A stretch of 64,000 nucleotides of DNA from Ascaris suum (Eukaryota > Nematoda > Chromadorea > Rhabditida > Ascarididae), in NCBI GenBank assembly GCA_013433145.1, contig CM024187.1, forward strand, positions 20,759,826 to 20,823,825. The letters are read 5' to 3'. The first letter of the stretch is position 1; every line of letters begins with the position of its first letter. Below, piece by piece: positions 53,639 to 64,000 of the stretch. The notes beneath the pieces are model-generated. The model did not search any database and had not been told where the DNA came from. It worked only from the letters and a program-made list of their open reading frames with translations. Position numbers and translations under genes: made by a program.

Positions 53639-56600
53639 GTTCACGAATTTTGTCAGAAGTTGCTGCTGCAGCGTTGACGCTGAGACCGAATTTTTATTTA
53701 ATATTTGTCGTATAATGGCCTAAAAATTTGCAACTTTATATTAGAGTTTTCCAGATAGCCCACTTTCGACTTTTTTTTTTGAGTTGTTGATGTCTTCACG
53801 AGGATTGTTTCTTTTTTTATGCAGTTGAATGATGCAATGGTAGTAAGAGTGCACTATTTTCGTAACGAGTCGACTGGTGAGGTGCATAGAGAGCACCCTC
53901 TTCGCCTTCCGATGCTAAACCCATCGACGGATATGCCGGTATTAAAGATTGAGTTGGGGAACGGCCAGCGCGGTATGTTACAAACGTTTTTTTTTCTCTA
54001 AATTCTCGAATTTCATTAAACATAAAAGCATAACAACGGAGATGCACGCTTCTTGCCGATTTTGTGCATCGAATCTTTTGCGGCATCAATTCACTGGCAT
54101 TTAGAAAAGAATTTTATATCGATTCACGTGATATTTTAGTTATATTTCTTGCTTTTACCATTTTCCTCATCATGTTGCATTAGCTGATAGGCTTTTTTTA
54201 AAACATCCTGAGGTAAGAGGGATGTTCAGATGTGGCCAAGAACAAACGAGTGCTGTTGGACGTGCAATACGACTTCGCGAGCAATGACCAGGTTTCGCTC
54301 TGTCCCTGTCTTTGTTCTCAATCTGTGTTAGCGCCGTTGTGTTGTACTTCTTTTGGGATTAGAGGGGGGGGGGGGGATTTAGGAAGAGGAAAATTCAGCT
54401 GTTTGTAGATTCAATCTGCAGTTTCATGCTAAAGCTTTATATTTGCTAATTTAGTTGATGAGCGGTGCAGAGAAGCGGCTGTCAGAAAAAGGCACTTGTA
54501 AAGAAAGGCTTTAGACGTATTGCTTAACATGGTGCATCATTGGCAAGGATGTTTAAATTGACTGAACTAGATTGTGCCTTTCGTCGTTTTTGAAAATCGT
54601 TGTTGGTGAAAACGCATTTATTGTGTACGTTCTTTGTTGAGTTCTGCTGAGGTTGTCTCGAGTGTTTCCTCACTACCAAGGCTTTTATTACACGTAAATT
54701 TGATTTGATCACAGCTTCGATCTTTTTCTGCAGGTGCACCAATTTAATAATTATAATAAGATCTGAATTAGATTTAAGCCATAGAATTTGAGAACAAGAA
54801 CGGCATAAAGAAGTTTTAATTCACGACATTTAAATACCCCAAACGTTAAGTGTGCTATAAACCACTGCCGAAAGAAATGCGAAAATTGCAAAATTGCACA
54901 GAAATATATCCATTTATAACAAATATGTAGAGAATATTGAAGAACTTCTAAATACGAAAGAGGTGAAAGTGGGAAACGAGTGAATTAAAGTTGGGAAAAC
55001 TGAAATAATAGAAGAAGGCTGAAATAGACATATATGAAGGTACGAGATTTTAAAAAGAGGCTTAAAACGAATTTTAAAAACCACACTCATATAGGATTTA
55101 ACGCAGACCATACTATGTTGGCTATCGTAGTGAAATACAAAGTAGTCACGGTTGTGCCGTTATCCACTGATATGTGAAACGGATAACCATATAAGATTGG
55201 GAATAGAACTTACTGTAGTAGGATATGCTGCGTACTATCTAGTGCTAAGATTAAAGAGATGACGGGAACGTTAATGTAATCACCTCTATCGAATCTGTCC
55301 TCGCGAACTTGTCATCCAATCGCACAGATCTACGCTTCTTCATACGCTCGGCTCTCGTGGGTGCCACAGCCATCGTTGACCAAACGTCTTCATCGTCGGG
55401 TCTGTTCGGCGGGTTTTTGCTCTTCAGGTCCAGAGGTACCCAAGTGGTAAGCCTTATGGTCCACATATTATGAGCCTTGCACGCTACGTGTCCAGTCCAT
55501 TCGCGTTTACGTCCGTACAGTTCCTGAACGGTGCCAGCAGATTCCGCATGATGACGAGTATCTTCGGAAGTGATATGATCTCGGAGGGACATCTTGAATA
55601 TTATACCTTTCCTTGCCCCTTGCATCATAGCCATTCTCTCTTCGGCGGCTTTTGTTGTTGACCGAATTCTACTACGTATACTGCATTCGTATACGAAGTT
55701 ATCGGCGAAGTTCAAGTCATGTCCTAAGTAGACGTAGTTTCTAACTCTTCCTCTGTCTTGATCAGTAAGATGGATAGTCATCGGAGGACAAAACTGTTCC
55801 CTGTCGTTTTGGATAGATTCATTTTCACTCCGGTGTTCTTGGACTCACTATGGAGCTGTTCCTGTTTATCCTGCACTTCTGGCGCGCTGGAGTTAAGAAT
55901 AACACAGTCGTCTGCAAACAGCAGGTGCGTCAGTTGCTCACTGTCGATGGAGATGCTTCCTTCCAAACGGAGGGACTGAAGGGTGTATCTAAGAGTTGTT
56001 GCAAAGAGCTCGGATGGGATCATTCTCTTTGAGGTGTAATCCGCCGACGGTTCTTTAGATTTGCAGCAGCGTTGGAGACCTTAACTACCTTTCGTTTTTC
56101 ACCGATATGTTTTTCGAAATTCTCATCAACTACTTTCGATGAGTCGATTTGAAGTTCACTTGACGACATGTTGGCCATGAAGAGGTTTATATGAAGCAGG
56201 TGCTACAAGAGTGTTTTCTGCGGTCGTAGGATACGATTCTCTTTCTCGATTTAATTCGAATTGCTGTGCGAAGGGGCCGATGATCTGAAGTTGTTAATAT
56301 ATTCTCGCCTTTGAAACGTTCATGAATATCCTTGCGGTTCCTGTCAGTGCATAGTCGATTTGATGCACTTTTTTCATCAGGACTTCTACCTCATTTCTTG
56401 ATCCACTATCGAATCGACTTGTTGAGCGTTCATTTCGTTCGGGTAGCGGACCGATTGCTGCATTAAAATCCTCTTGAACTATGGTGTAAGCGACCTCGTT
56501 CCCAGAGCAGCCTCGAGGTCGTTGTGAAGGCTTTATAGTTTTTTGTCTTCGGCCTGTAGGGTGGGTGCACGCGCTTGTAGAGTTTCGCCAACCTCACTTT

Positions 56601-58467
56601 CTGCTGGTTTATTTCTAGAACGACTACGCATGGCCGGAGGACCTCGTTTCTTTTTACAAGCGGTCTTCCTTGGCTTTACATTGAACCTGACGCTTCTTAT
56701 TCTTACTCTGCTGTCAGCATTTCCAAGGAGTGTTGTTTCACCGCCATCCTGTTTCGGCAATAGTTCTTTCATTCTGCTTGTCTCACAGTCTGACGACATT
56801 TTTAGCGATGGGAGTTTTGCAGCAGTCCTTTCTGGTTGCTAGTGCACATGCCCTGTTGCCGCATCTGCTGTAAGGGTCGCCTTCCGTCTGCCGTCTGGAA
56901 ATCCTGTTTTGATCTCAAAGGAGGGCCTCTGAGGCAAGGGCGGCACTGGTCTGTTTTTTGTCGGACCCTGCTTGCAGCCCACAAGGTCGTCGTTGGGCAT
57001 CTGTGATTATTTTTTAAAGGATTGATAGGCTATCACCGAACCCAACCACACCCTGCAAATGTCGGCGATAGATTGTCTGCAGCTGCATCTTCGATATATT
57101 AGCAGCTGAAGGACTTATCCACCGGCTGTTCTTTTGCAACTTGAGGACGCGGTAGATGACTCCTAGCTGAGCGCTGAGCGCATGGTTATACTAATGACAA
57201 GGTTGGTTCGCAGCCAAGACAGGAGAAAGGAATATTGCGGATAAACGGAAAGAAAGAGAAAAAAGCAGCATAAAAGGAAGACATAACTGCAGAATAGTTG
57301 TCAACAAACAACAATTTAAATGGCCTTTTGCATCATCAGTTTGTTGCATCGATTTCCTTCTTTCTAACATCTGTTTATTCCGCATTTCAGCTAGCTTCTC
57401 TTCTATGTATTGCGGATTATAGTTTTTCAGTATTTAAAGATACCGCAAAGCCGTTGTCGTGATTTGCTTGGATTTGTTTTATACAATTATAAGTTCGTTA
57501 CACATCCTTTAGTAAATGTTGTTCTAATTCTAAAATTAAGGTTTCTTTCTGAAAGTAGAGTATCAGTAAATATCAAGAAATGATAAGAAGAGAGCAGCAT
57601 TAGTAATGCCTCGACTGTTATATCATATCTGTTAGATTTTTATTTGTACTACATGTGCGTAAAATCATATATAGCTGAAGTGTATAAGATGCAGTTATAT
57701 GTGTAACTCACATTCTTAGGAATAGATGAAAGCTAGGCGGTGTAATAGGGACTGAAATATAAAAGGCAAGTTTAAAGTCGAAGATTAGTTTAGTGCTGTC
57801 ATAGAACTGTGCATCAGTTTGAAAGAGGTGGAAAACAAGCGCAGCCACCAACAGCAAATGAAGTAGTGATCAGTAATATCTTATAAATTGATAAATAAAA
57901 GCTGTTGTTATATAGTTGGAGAGGTGTATAAGTGACTCGGAAAGAAGGTTGACTAAAAGGAATCGCTTTCAGAAAGTGCGTATCTTCTACTACATGCGAA
58001 GCATTGCCGAAACTATCCCCACATATGGATGGCGAAGTGCTTTATGCGCGCCCTGTACAGTGGGTCAGCTTACTAAGGTGTTGCTTGTCTTCGACCCTCG
58101 TAAGCTTTCGATCTTTGCCTTTTTTATCCTTAGCCGGATATTTTTTAATCGTATTGCTTAAAATTATTTTCAAGTTGTTTTAAATTATCTGATTCACATT
58201 TCCCTTCCTTTTTCTTTATTACGTCATCTCCACGCTTTCAATTTGTTAAGCGTATTTTACGCTTTATGCATACGTGCAAGGCAGAACATAATAATCAACT
58301 TTGGTTTGTAGCGTCGATGAAATGCAAATGTTTCAGGTCAGAATTTCGTTCATGAGGTTCTCTTCGTGATTGGATACGTGGAGTGTGGCGGAGGTAGACG
58401 TGGACGCTGGTCGGACGTGTGTCTCGTCAATTTGGATGAGTGCAATCGCACCCTCCATGCTCACTGA
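46741..58467 (+). CDS. Coiled-coil protein with fn3-like C-terminal domain, ATF7IP/MCAF1-like (tentative), 10 exons
   Basis: Exons: 46754-46951 (5' leader from 46741), 48928-49017, 50067-50165, 50880-51129, 51798-51980, 53185-53285, 53825-53972, 54230-54291, 57973-58099, 58337-58467. All junctions are GT-AG, phases fit, and the sum is 1389 bp, 462 residues plus TGA. Residues 1-66 are Gly/Thr-rich. About 74-150 is a charged coiled coil (KKRQLEWQEEKLRL, EKEMKDLMAKLKL). About 150-305 is Ser/Thr/Glu-rich and disordered. About 325-455 contains PVLKIELGNGQR, RVLLDVQYDF, FYYMRS, YGWRSALC and GYVEC..RRGRWSDVCLV, the pattern of the ATF7IP C-terminal fibronectin-III-like domain. ATF7IP stabilises the H3K9 methyltransferase SETDB1. 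Gene structure is well supported; identity is an inference. A T tract plus TTTCAG precedes the ATG, suggesting trans-splicing. Confidence 0.72.
47713..47976 (+). CDS. Possible alternative 3' terminal exons of ATF7IP-like gene
   Basis: 47713-47770 is bounded by a TATTTCAG acceptor and a GTAAGT donor and is open in phase 0, matching the end of exon 1; it gives GANNAHTIYSVLEKKKLLL. It leaves in phase 1, and a T-rich acceptor at 47914 opens a second piece in the right phase that stops with TAA at 47974-47976. Together they would end the protein after about 106 residues, before the rest of the coiled coil. The later constitutive exon 2 cannot follow 47770 in frame, so this would be an alternative end. 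Confidence 0.33.
50880..54291 (+). CDS. ATF7IP-like gene exons 4-8: disordered middle and start of fn3-like domain
   Basis: Exon 4 (50880-51129) ends the coiled coil (LKEHVHEAMVVMDEIC) and starts a Ser/Thr/Pro-rich region. Exons 5 (51798-51980) and 6 (53185-53285) are hydrophilic with the short hydrophobic-acidic patch ALINLIDDVGF. Exons 7 (53825-53972) and 8 (54230-54291) begin the folded C-terminal domain (VVRVHYFRNESTGEV, PVLKIELGNG, RVLLDVQYDFASNDQ). Phases run 0-1, 1-1, 1-0, 0-1, 1-0 without conflict. Confidence 0.74.
53486..53636. repeat. TA microsatellite in intron 6 with an open exon-like flank
   Basis: About 44 TA units occupy roughly 53548-53635 within intron 6 of the ATF7IP-like gene. 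They are preceded by an acceptor (TTTGCAG) at 53485 and an open frame (NYRLQHVRRIALKCAVIASE) that would read the repeat as Ile-Tyr. The repeat ends in TATATGCAG, another acceptor-like site. I treat it as intronic because exons 6 and 7 join in phase without it. Confidence 0.85.
55250..56960 (-). mobile_element. Internally deleted RTE-type LINE, antisense in intron 8 of the ATF7IP-like gene
   Basis: On the minus strand, broken frames run in order. RAPTLQAEDKKL and LHNDLEAAL are endonuclease pieces. EDFNAAIGPLPERNERS (near 56.45 kb) holds the DFNA catalytic motif, followed by KVHQIDYALTGTAR. SDHRPL (near 56.28 kb) is the endonuclease end signature. Then, directly, SELFATTLRYTLQ and LLFADDCVIL hold the RT catalytic aspartates (near 55.91 kb). 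Last come YVYLGHDL, RKREWTGHVA and WVPLDLKSK from the RT C terminus. The fingers and early palm between SDHRPL and FADD are missing and several frame changes occur, so the copy is inactive. Sequence upstream to 56.96 kb is open but only doubtfully part of it. Confidence 0.82.
57973..58467 (+). CDS. ATF7IP-like gene exons 9-10: end of fn3-like domain
   Basis: Exon 9 (57973-58099) starts in phase 0 with KVRIFYYMRSIAE and carries the tryptophan of YGWRSALC; it ends in phase 1 at a GTAAGC donor. Exon 10 (58337-58467) gives NFVHEVLFVIGYVEC and RRGRWSDVCLVNLDE, resembling the final strands of the ATF7IP domain, and stops with TGA. The 3.7-kb intron before exon 9 contains the antisense LINE. Confidence 0.76.
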
Positions 58468-58586
58468 GATTTCATGTGCAAAGCCGAACGTTTCTCGCCA
58501 AAAAGGGGTTGGAAGTGGTCTGTAAATGATTCTGTTATAATTATTACTATGGGAAGGGGTCAATTACACTTTCTTCTTAGACAAGT

Positions 58587-58592
58587 AATAAA
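58587..58592 (+). terminator. Polyadenylation signal of the ATF7IP-like gene
   Basis: AATAAA lies 120 bp after the TGA at 58465-58467, a normal nematode 3' UTR length. It is the first canonical hexamer after the stop codon. Confidence 0.55.
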
Positions 58593-58709
58593 ACTGCATA
58601 GGGGCGTACAATGGAGCGGGGATTCTAGTGGTTTGGGTTGCATAATTTTTATTTTAGTTGATCGCTTTCTTTACCTCTTTTTATAAACGTTCACACAGGC
58701 GAATTGCCC

Positions 58710-58895
58710 TCATGTCATTTGCTGGAAACTATCTTGAATCTCTGTGTGAGTCGTTCCGTATTTAAAAGGTTGAAGCAAATCAGAATCTTTGAGAAGAATT
58801 GTGTCAGATTTGCTGACAGCCTCGGCTGCTTCCAATTGTTCTCTCACGATGGCTGCTGCAATTAGATTTACACATGCGTCGAGCTTTTTTAACAC
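58710..58895 (-). CDS. Weak candidate: C-terminal coding exon of an unknown minus-strand gene
   Basis: The minus strand is open from about 58960 to a stop at 58710. The part read from 58895 is protein-like: NLIAAAIVREQLEAAEAVSK, then LLKDSDLLQPF and an ending of FQQMT. No ATG or strong acceptor begins it, and no upstream exons were found. It would converge on the plus-strand gene ending at 58467. It may be chance. Confidence 0.27.
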   Translation of the reverse strand: MLKKLDACVNLIAAAIVREQLEAAEAVSKSDTILLKDSDLLQPFKYGTTHTEIQDSFQQMT

Positions 58896-58959
58896 ACAGT
58901 TCAGTTTTTTTTTTTCTTTGAAACATGCGGTTTGCTTTAGAGGAGAGGTTTTTGCATTG

Positions 58960-61900
58960 AAACCTTCGGTTTATTCTCATCCTTCGTTATTTCCCTGTGT
59001 TACAACATTCTCCTGCCCGTAAGGTTTGCTCAACAGTTATAGACGAGTTTATCTTGCATGCCTGTTGCTTCATGCTTATTCTGTTATTGTATTTCATTCT
59101 TCATCACGTGACACTTTTCGTCTATTCAAGATTCTCTGCTTTGATTCCATCGTTCATTCTCGTCTTTTAAAAATATTTTTACGTCTTAATCGCTCCTTAT
59201 AACCGACTCGGTTGTAGTGCATAATAGAAAAACATCGTTGTTCTGGTATGATGACTTGTTGATGTTTGCTGATAAAATCCACAGAAGGGAGTTATCTTCG
59301 TAAGTGATGCTTTCGTTCTTAAGTGGAGGAACTCTCATGTCAAACTTTGGGAAGGGGATAAGCGATTCGATTTTCTAGTGAACTGAAGGAGGGCAAGAAT
59401 ATATGTGATGGCGCATAGTTAGTCCGATCTGTGTAAATTGGGATACTCATTTTCATCCTTTTATCTCATTTTTCTTATCACTGTGTTGTATGGTATTGTT
59501 GGTTTCAGTGAGCTTTCATCTGCAAGATATCGCAATTGGTTGCTGCTGCAAGCTCTGTTATACGAGTTGTTCGTTCTTGGTTCTTTTGATTTTTTTTTTC
59601 TTTTCATTGTTGTTGTTATCATGCGGCACACCTTAGCGTCGTCGAACGTTATGAAGTGGTTCTAGTGTTGATTGTTGTTGATTTATTCGGGTTGATTATC
59701 CTTCGGTTATTTATCCGTTTTAATCATCTTTCATTTATTGATCATTACTATCTCTCACTCATGTCCCATGTCGATTATCATTTTTTTTGTTCTCGCTGTT
59801 AACCAAAACGACCGCGGATATGAAAAGCGAAATGTGGACTTCATCAGTGCAAACTTTTTAAATGGGCTTTTAGGAAAAAGTAAATTGCTGTCTGATGAAA
59901 AGTTTGCGCTAAAGTATTTCGGTTTTTTTTTTCTTCCTTGGAATACGTCAGAAATTTTGGTCTCCAGAGGTGATCGCTTTGAACGCACGATCTATAGCAT
60001 TGATGACTTCTTGCTTTGTTTCATCATTCTCTGCAAATAATCAAACGCAATGGGGGATATCCCGTCCAAATTTATTTCCTATCTTCCGCGATACATACAA
60101 ACTAGTCCGTATCGGTGACGTGCTCCTGTATGGATTCAGATTGCCGATATACCTTGCTATCCGAAGCTTGCGGTAATACAGAGCCTGTCATCACTATATC
60201 ATGTGAGCTGACCCAAAGAATTTCCTCCAATAACTGGAGCGATGCCTGTTTTGCTACAATGTTGAGAGCACCATCGACACGAGAATGGGTCTTGTTGAGA
60301 TATAACGCCGTTGGCCATCCCGATGTGTATTTACTTTCCAGAAAGTTGACTTGTTTCCATATATTGTCGCCATCGAATCACTTAAAGAACTTTTATCGGG
60401 TTCTGCATGCTCGGAAAATTCCACTTGCGAGGTTGAGCGACGTTTCATGTGCTTCGGCATTTATTAATTATCCTGATGAGTCGGTCCCTCGATTTCCAAC
60501 ATGCAAACAGCAAAATGGTGCTCCATAGGAAGTCTCTCGAAAAAGGGAAAGGGTATTCTGAAGCTTCGAAATTCAAATGCCATTAAGGATTCAAGTTCCG
60601 TCTTAAGATTCGACATCGGTAGCTGGGAACACTGTACAATTAGGCCTTAGGAGGTGTTGTTTTAGAGGAAGGTTGCCGTAGTGATTTGACAATAATGAAA
60701 GGAATATTGCTTTGCTCTTTCAGTGCAGTAATGCGCATTACCTCACTCTTTCATATAACAGTGTTTTGCAGTATTGTTGTTTAATATAAAAATTAACTGA
60801 TTTTTCTTCTTTTGGCTGCGTGAGGTAATCCTCCGACAAGAGATATATTAATGCAATGTGGAAGGCAGTTTGCAAAATGCTAGAAGCGTTCGAGATCGTT
60901 GACAGAACGATTAAAGCAAGAGACATGTGGACTGTCGAGTTTTCTTTGAAACATTGGCGGTCTCATTATCTTTCTCTTGTGTTCTGTTAGTGACATATGA
61001 GTGGTAGCAACAGAACACGTTTGTGGTTGCAGATAGCATGTAGTGTTAACTGTTCATGTGGAGAAGAAACCCGGTTTTCCGAGAGTGCGAAAGGAGTTTG
61101 AGAACTTAGGGCGTGGTGGGAATAGCAAAAAGCAGCGGAGGGAGCTAAGGAACGACTGTTAAGTTGCTGAAGGACGCTAGCTCATTCTGTGCTTTTAAAT
61201 CTTCATAGCAGTTGCATTAATGAGGAAGATTGCGTGAACTGTTGTAGTTACGTAGGAAAAACGTTGTGTCCGGGCAGAAACTTGTTGTTTGGAATGTGGT
61301 GCTCAGAGTTCACCGCCATTCTCCAATTATGGAGGGTTTCCTCACTTGGCGAAGGTGTCTGTCGCGTAGACGTGATTCATAAATTTTCGACCACTGAGTC
61401 CAGGGCGTCCAAAAAATCTGCCGCCCAGTGGCGGTTCCAGGAACCGAGCTGCAGTTCCCGCGGGGTCCTCAATCAGTTTCGCCCATGTCTCTGAGAGGTG
61501 GTAAGAAAGCGTGCCTCGTTTTCGCAAGCAGTAAAAGATTACCCGTGGGAAAGCAGGAGCACGAGGAAACTCTTAGGTGCTGTGTTCGAACAATATATGC
61601 TGAAGGTTGCCTGGACACGTAGGTGCTGAAGGTTACGGAGCGTGATGCGTAGGTGTCAGTAGAGAAACGACAGTTTATTGCAAAAAAGAGCACCAGTCAG
61701 TGTGGACGTAATCAGAAGACAACGGAAAACGGAACAGGCTGGAGCAAGGCGGCTCAGAGTGGATATTTTCATAAAGACATTCGCCTTTATGCAGTCAAAC
61801 AAAGTGTCACGGTTTGGTAGAGTTAGAAATAGGCGCTGAAGTTGAGAAAATGTCAACTCGTGAAAGAACTGTGCGGTCTGCTTGACTGAATCATTTCAGC

Positions 61901-63106
61901 GGGAAAGCATTCTGATGGTTGAGAACTTACAAGCGTAACCGGCATGTGAAAAGACAACGTTGTCCCGAAAAATGAGCCAAATTGAGGCATATTCTCGCGT
62001 ATCGAAATTCTTGATCTTTATCTTTGCGCAGAACATTATATTGCATCGGAACCGGAAAAGCCAAGTTTTTAGCGCCTTCCCCGCCAAAATCGGGCTCATT
62101 TAATCGAAATCATGGGAGAAATGAATCTCACGGGATGAAAGGGTCGGTGTACTTGATGTCAAGAAAGCTTAGGACGCTGATGAGCCACATATAGTCGTTC
62201 AGCCAATCGAAAACACGTTTCGAATAGACGAAAAGGTTTCCCGCTTATTATTGAGTTACCTAGCAAAGCATGGAGTGAAAACCTTTGTAAGCCACACGCT
62301 AACATGAGAGAAAGTTGTCATTCACTGTTAAGGTGGTGTCCTATGCTCCATTTTCCTTTGGGTTTTCCGCGTTTTCCTGCCTGGAAAAAATGCCATTGGC
62401 TAAGAGATTAGTCGTGTACGCAGGCGATGTGCAGGTTATTTTCACGTCCAAAAGTTGGAGGGAAAAGGAGAAGCGTTGTTTTATCACTACTAGAGGAACA
62501 ACAATTAGCAGAAACTTCGCGAGCTAATGCTGCCATTCACTATTATTTTTTAAACTATTTTATAGTGTTGCACGCAAAATTCCGAAAACTATATAACATT
62601 ATACTTCGTTATTATCTTGGAATTTTCCTAACTTCTATTATACTATACTATAGGATGCAAAAATTTTTGATAAATTATGCAGCAATTTCGTTTATTGAGT
62701 TCAAAATTTCGCGAATTTTGTCGTATTACATTTTATCGTCAGAAAAAGTTCCCTTATCATGCCGTATTCAATCTCTTTTCTACTTCGAAGAATTAGTGAG
62801 CTTCATTCTCCTTCAAAGTCATAAAATGTAGACAAAATTGCGGTGTATTATGTCGAATTTTCACAAACAAAGCTCTGCATTTCAAATGCAACTTTAGATT
62901 CGTTTCGTTGCTTTTAGTTTTTATCATTTTCATAGCGAGAAAATGAGCTTCACGAGTGCTCGGCGTCTTTGCAACTCTGCTACGTACGTATCATTGCAAC
63001 TTGCTTATTCGGAAATTATTCAACTTCATCGTAGTTACGTCTTATACCATCCCTAAAGCGACCTGTTCATTAGCAGATTGTTTTTAAAGAACCTTCTAGC
63101 GTTACA
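58960..63106. other. Unassigned stretch
   Basis: No exon chain or transposon protein was recognised. The longest plus-strand frame is 137 codons at 60115-60528 and its opposite strand is also partly open; neither resembles a family. Several minus-strand frames at 61.3-62.1 kb have the worn look of old retroelement sequence, but no diagnostic motif was found. T-rich tracts are frequent. Confidence 0.4.
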
Positions 63107-63307
63107 CTAAACCATGCACGCTAATATATCTGTGCACACCTGTTGGATTTCAGCCGCAAATTCTATATCGAACGGGTTGTGCGGATGATATGCCGGGACT
63201 GCAACTTTTCGCAAATTGCTGCTCTTGCAGCTTTGCATGAAAACTATGCAGCAAAGTAGCATGAACAGCGTGAAAGTGATGTTGTAATAAAGCCAAGCGT
63301 TTTCCAA
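63107..63307 (-). CDS. Candidate exon of a small membrane protein
   Basis: A minus-strand frame encodes one strong hydrophobic segment (ITFTLFMLLCCIVFMQSC) with an N-glycosylation sequon (NIT) before it and a short polar tail (VAVPAYHPHNPFDIEFAAEI). It either stops at 63107 or uses a GTGTGC donor after position 63140. The frame stays open upstream through GC-rich DNA to about 63420 without an ATG, so the start is undefined; it may be internal methionine codons or a spliced exon. No family recognised. Confidence 0.3.
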   Translation of the reverse strand: MENAWLYYNITFTLFMLLCCIVFMQSCKSSNLRKVAVPAYHPHNPFDIEFAAEIQQVCTDILACMV

Positions 63308-64000
63308 GTGTAGGCACCCCGAGGTCCCTCCACCCTTTGCAGAGTCTCCCTTCTTTCCGAAAATTCCTCGCCGCGCCGGTTTTTCAGAGCGCCGGAGCGC
63401 TTCCGTGAGGGCTCCACGGATTCATCGCATCACGTTGAAGGTGCTCCCGTCCACTGGACCATCCTTCCGCTCGCTACTAAAACTGGAGCAGAAATTGCTT
63501 TGAGCTGTAATAAATTCGACCGTTGTGATGATAGGGATTGGAAACGCTTATTTAAATTTAGAAGGGAGGTTTAGGAATGTGGACTTCCTCTCCGCTACCA
63601 CTATTGAGGTAAATGTTCAAATATTGGCAAATATTTTGTTCAGCGGTCGTCTTCGTTTATGCAGTTGCCCTTTTCCCGTCCAGAAATCAAGGAAATGTTT
63701 CTGTCTTACGTTTGTCAAAGGTTTCTTCTCATTTTCTCTCAAAATTTGAGGCTCTTTTTCAGACGTAAATTTAGTTGCAATGCCATTTTAGCCAACACCT
63801 TTTATTTATTTTTCTGGTAGCACTTTTATTTTATTTTATTTTTTTATTTACTCAACTTTAGCGTCTCTAAGTGGGAAAATGTAAGTATGTTTTTTATTAA
63901 TACCAACGAGACGTTTAAGCGTTTACCACAGTGCGACTATCCTATTTATGCATTTGCGCAAATGTATTTTAAAGTTTCTTAATTGTTGAATTTCTAGGAA
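63308..64000. other. End of window, no firm gene
   Basis: Sequence at about 63310-63470 is noticeably richer in G and C than its surroundings, which may mark the 5' part of the minus-strand candidate at 63107-63307. The remainder is AT-rich with TTTTA-type tracts near 63820-63850. Confidence 0.4.

Noticed and set aside
60115..60528. 137-codon plus-strand frame
   Set aside because: Starts at a non-ATG codon, shows no domain or splice context, and the opposite strand is also open over 68 codons.
1..64000. CRISPR array, prokaryotic operon or phage-type system
   Set aside because: No regularly spaced repeats, no ribosome-binding-site-led gene runs; gene structure is spliced eukaryotic throughout.

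Overview
The window looks like genomic DNA from a nematode, most likely a strongylid (hookworm-like) worm. Genes are split into many short exons joined across introns of 50 bp to 3.7 kb. Acceptors are TTTCAG-like, introns are AT-rich and full of homopolymer runs, and non-coding stretches hold decayed RTE-type and CR1-type LINE retrotransposons. Nothing bacterial is present. I built the gene models by hand from splice signals, exon phase and protein-family resemblance; no search was run.

Layout. 1-6.6 kb: no gene recognised. 6.6-7.65 kb, minus strand: two-exon CREB-regulated transcription coactivator (crtc-1-like), with a well-formed extra exon just upstream at 7.67-7.84 kb. 7.9-10.7 kb: divergent intergenic region with a degenerate short-motif repeat and a possible terminal exon of an upstream plus-strand gene. 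10.7-35.0 kb, plus strand: p120-type RasGAP (RASA1 family), rebuilt as 18 exons encoding 918 residues (SH2-SH3-SH2-PH-C2-RasGAP) with every exon phase compatible. 35-46.7 kb: intergenic, with broken minus-strand CR1-like LINE pieces at about 39.3-42.6 kb. 46.7-58.5 kb, plus strand: ten-exon gene of 462 residues with an N-terminal coiled coil and a C-terminal domain resembling the fibronectin-III-like domain of ATF7IP/MCAF1; its largest intron holds an antisense, internally deleted RTE-type LINE. 58.5-64 kb: mostly unassigned, with two weak minus-strand coding candidates.

How the genes relate. The three firm genes are single host regulators: cAMP/CREB transcription, Ras GTP hydrolysis at phosphotyrosine sites, and possibly chromatin/H3K9-methylation control. 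Nothing shows that they form one pathway. The crtc-1-like and RasGAP genes are divergent and could share regulatory sequence. The RasGAP gene may also be the downstream member of a two-gene operon, which is unproven.
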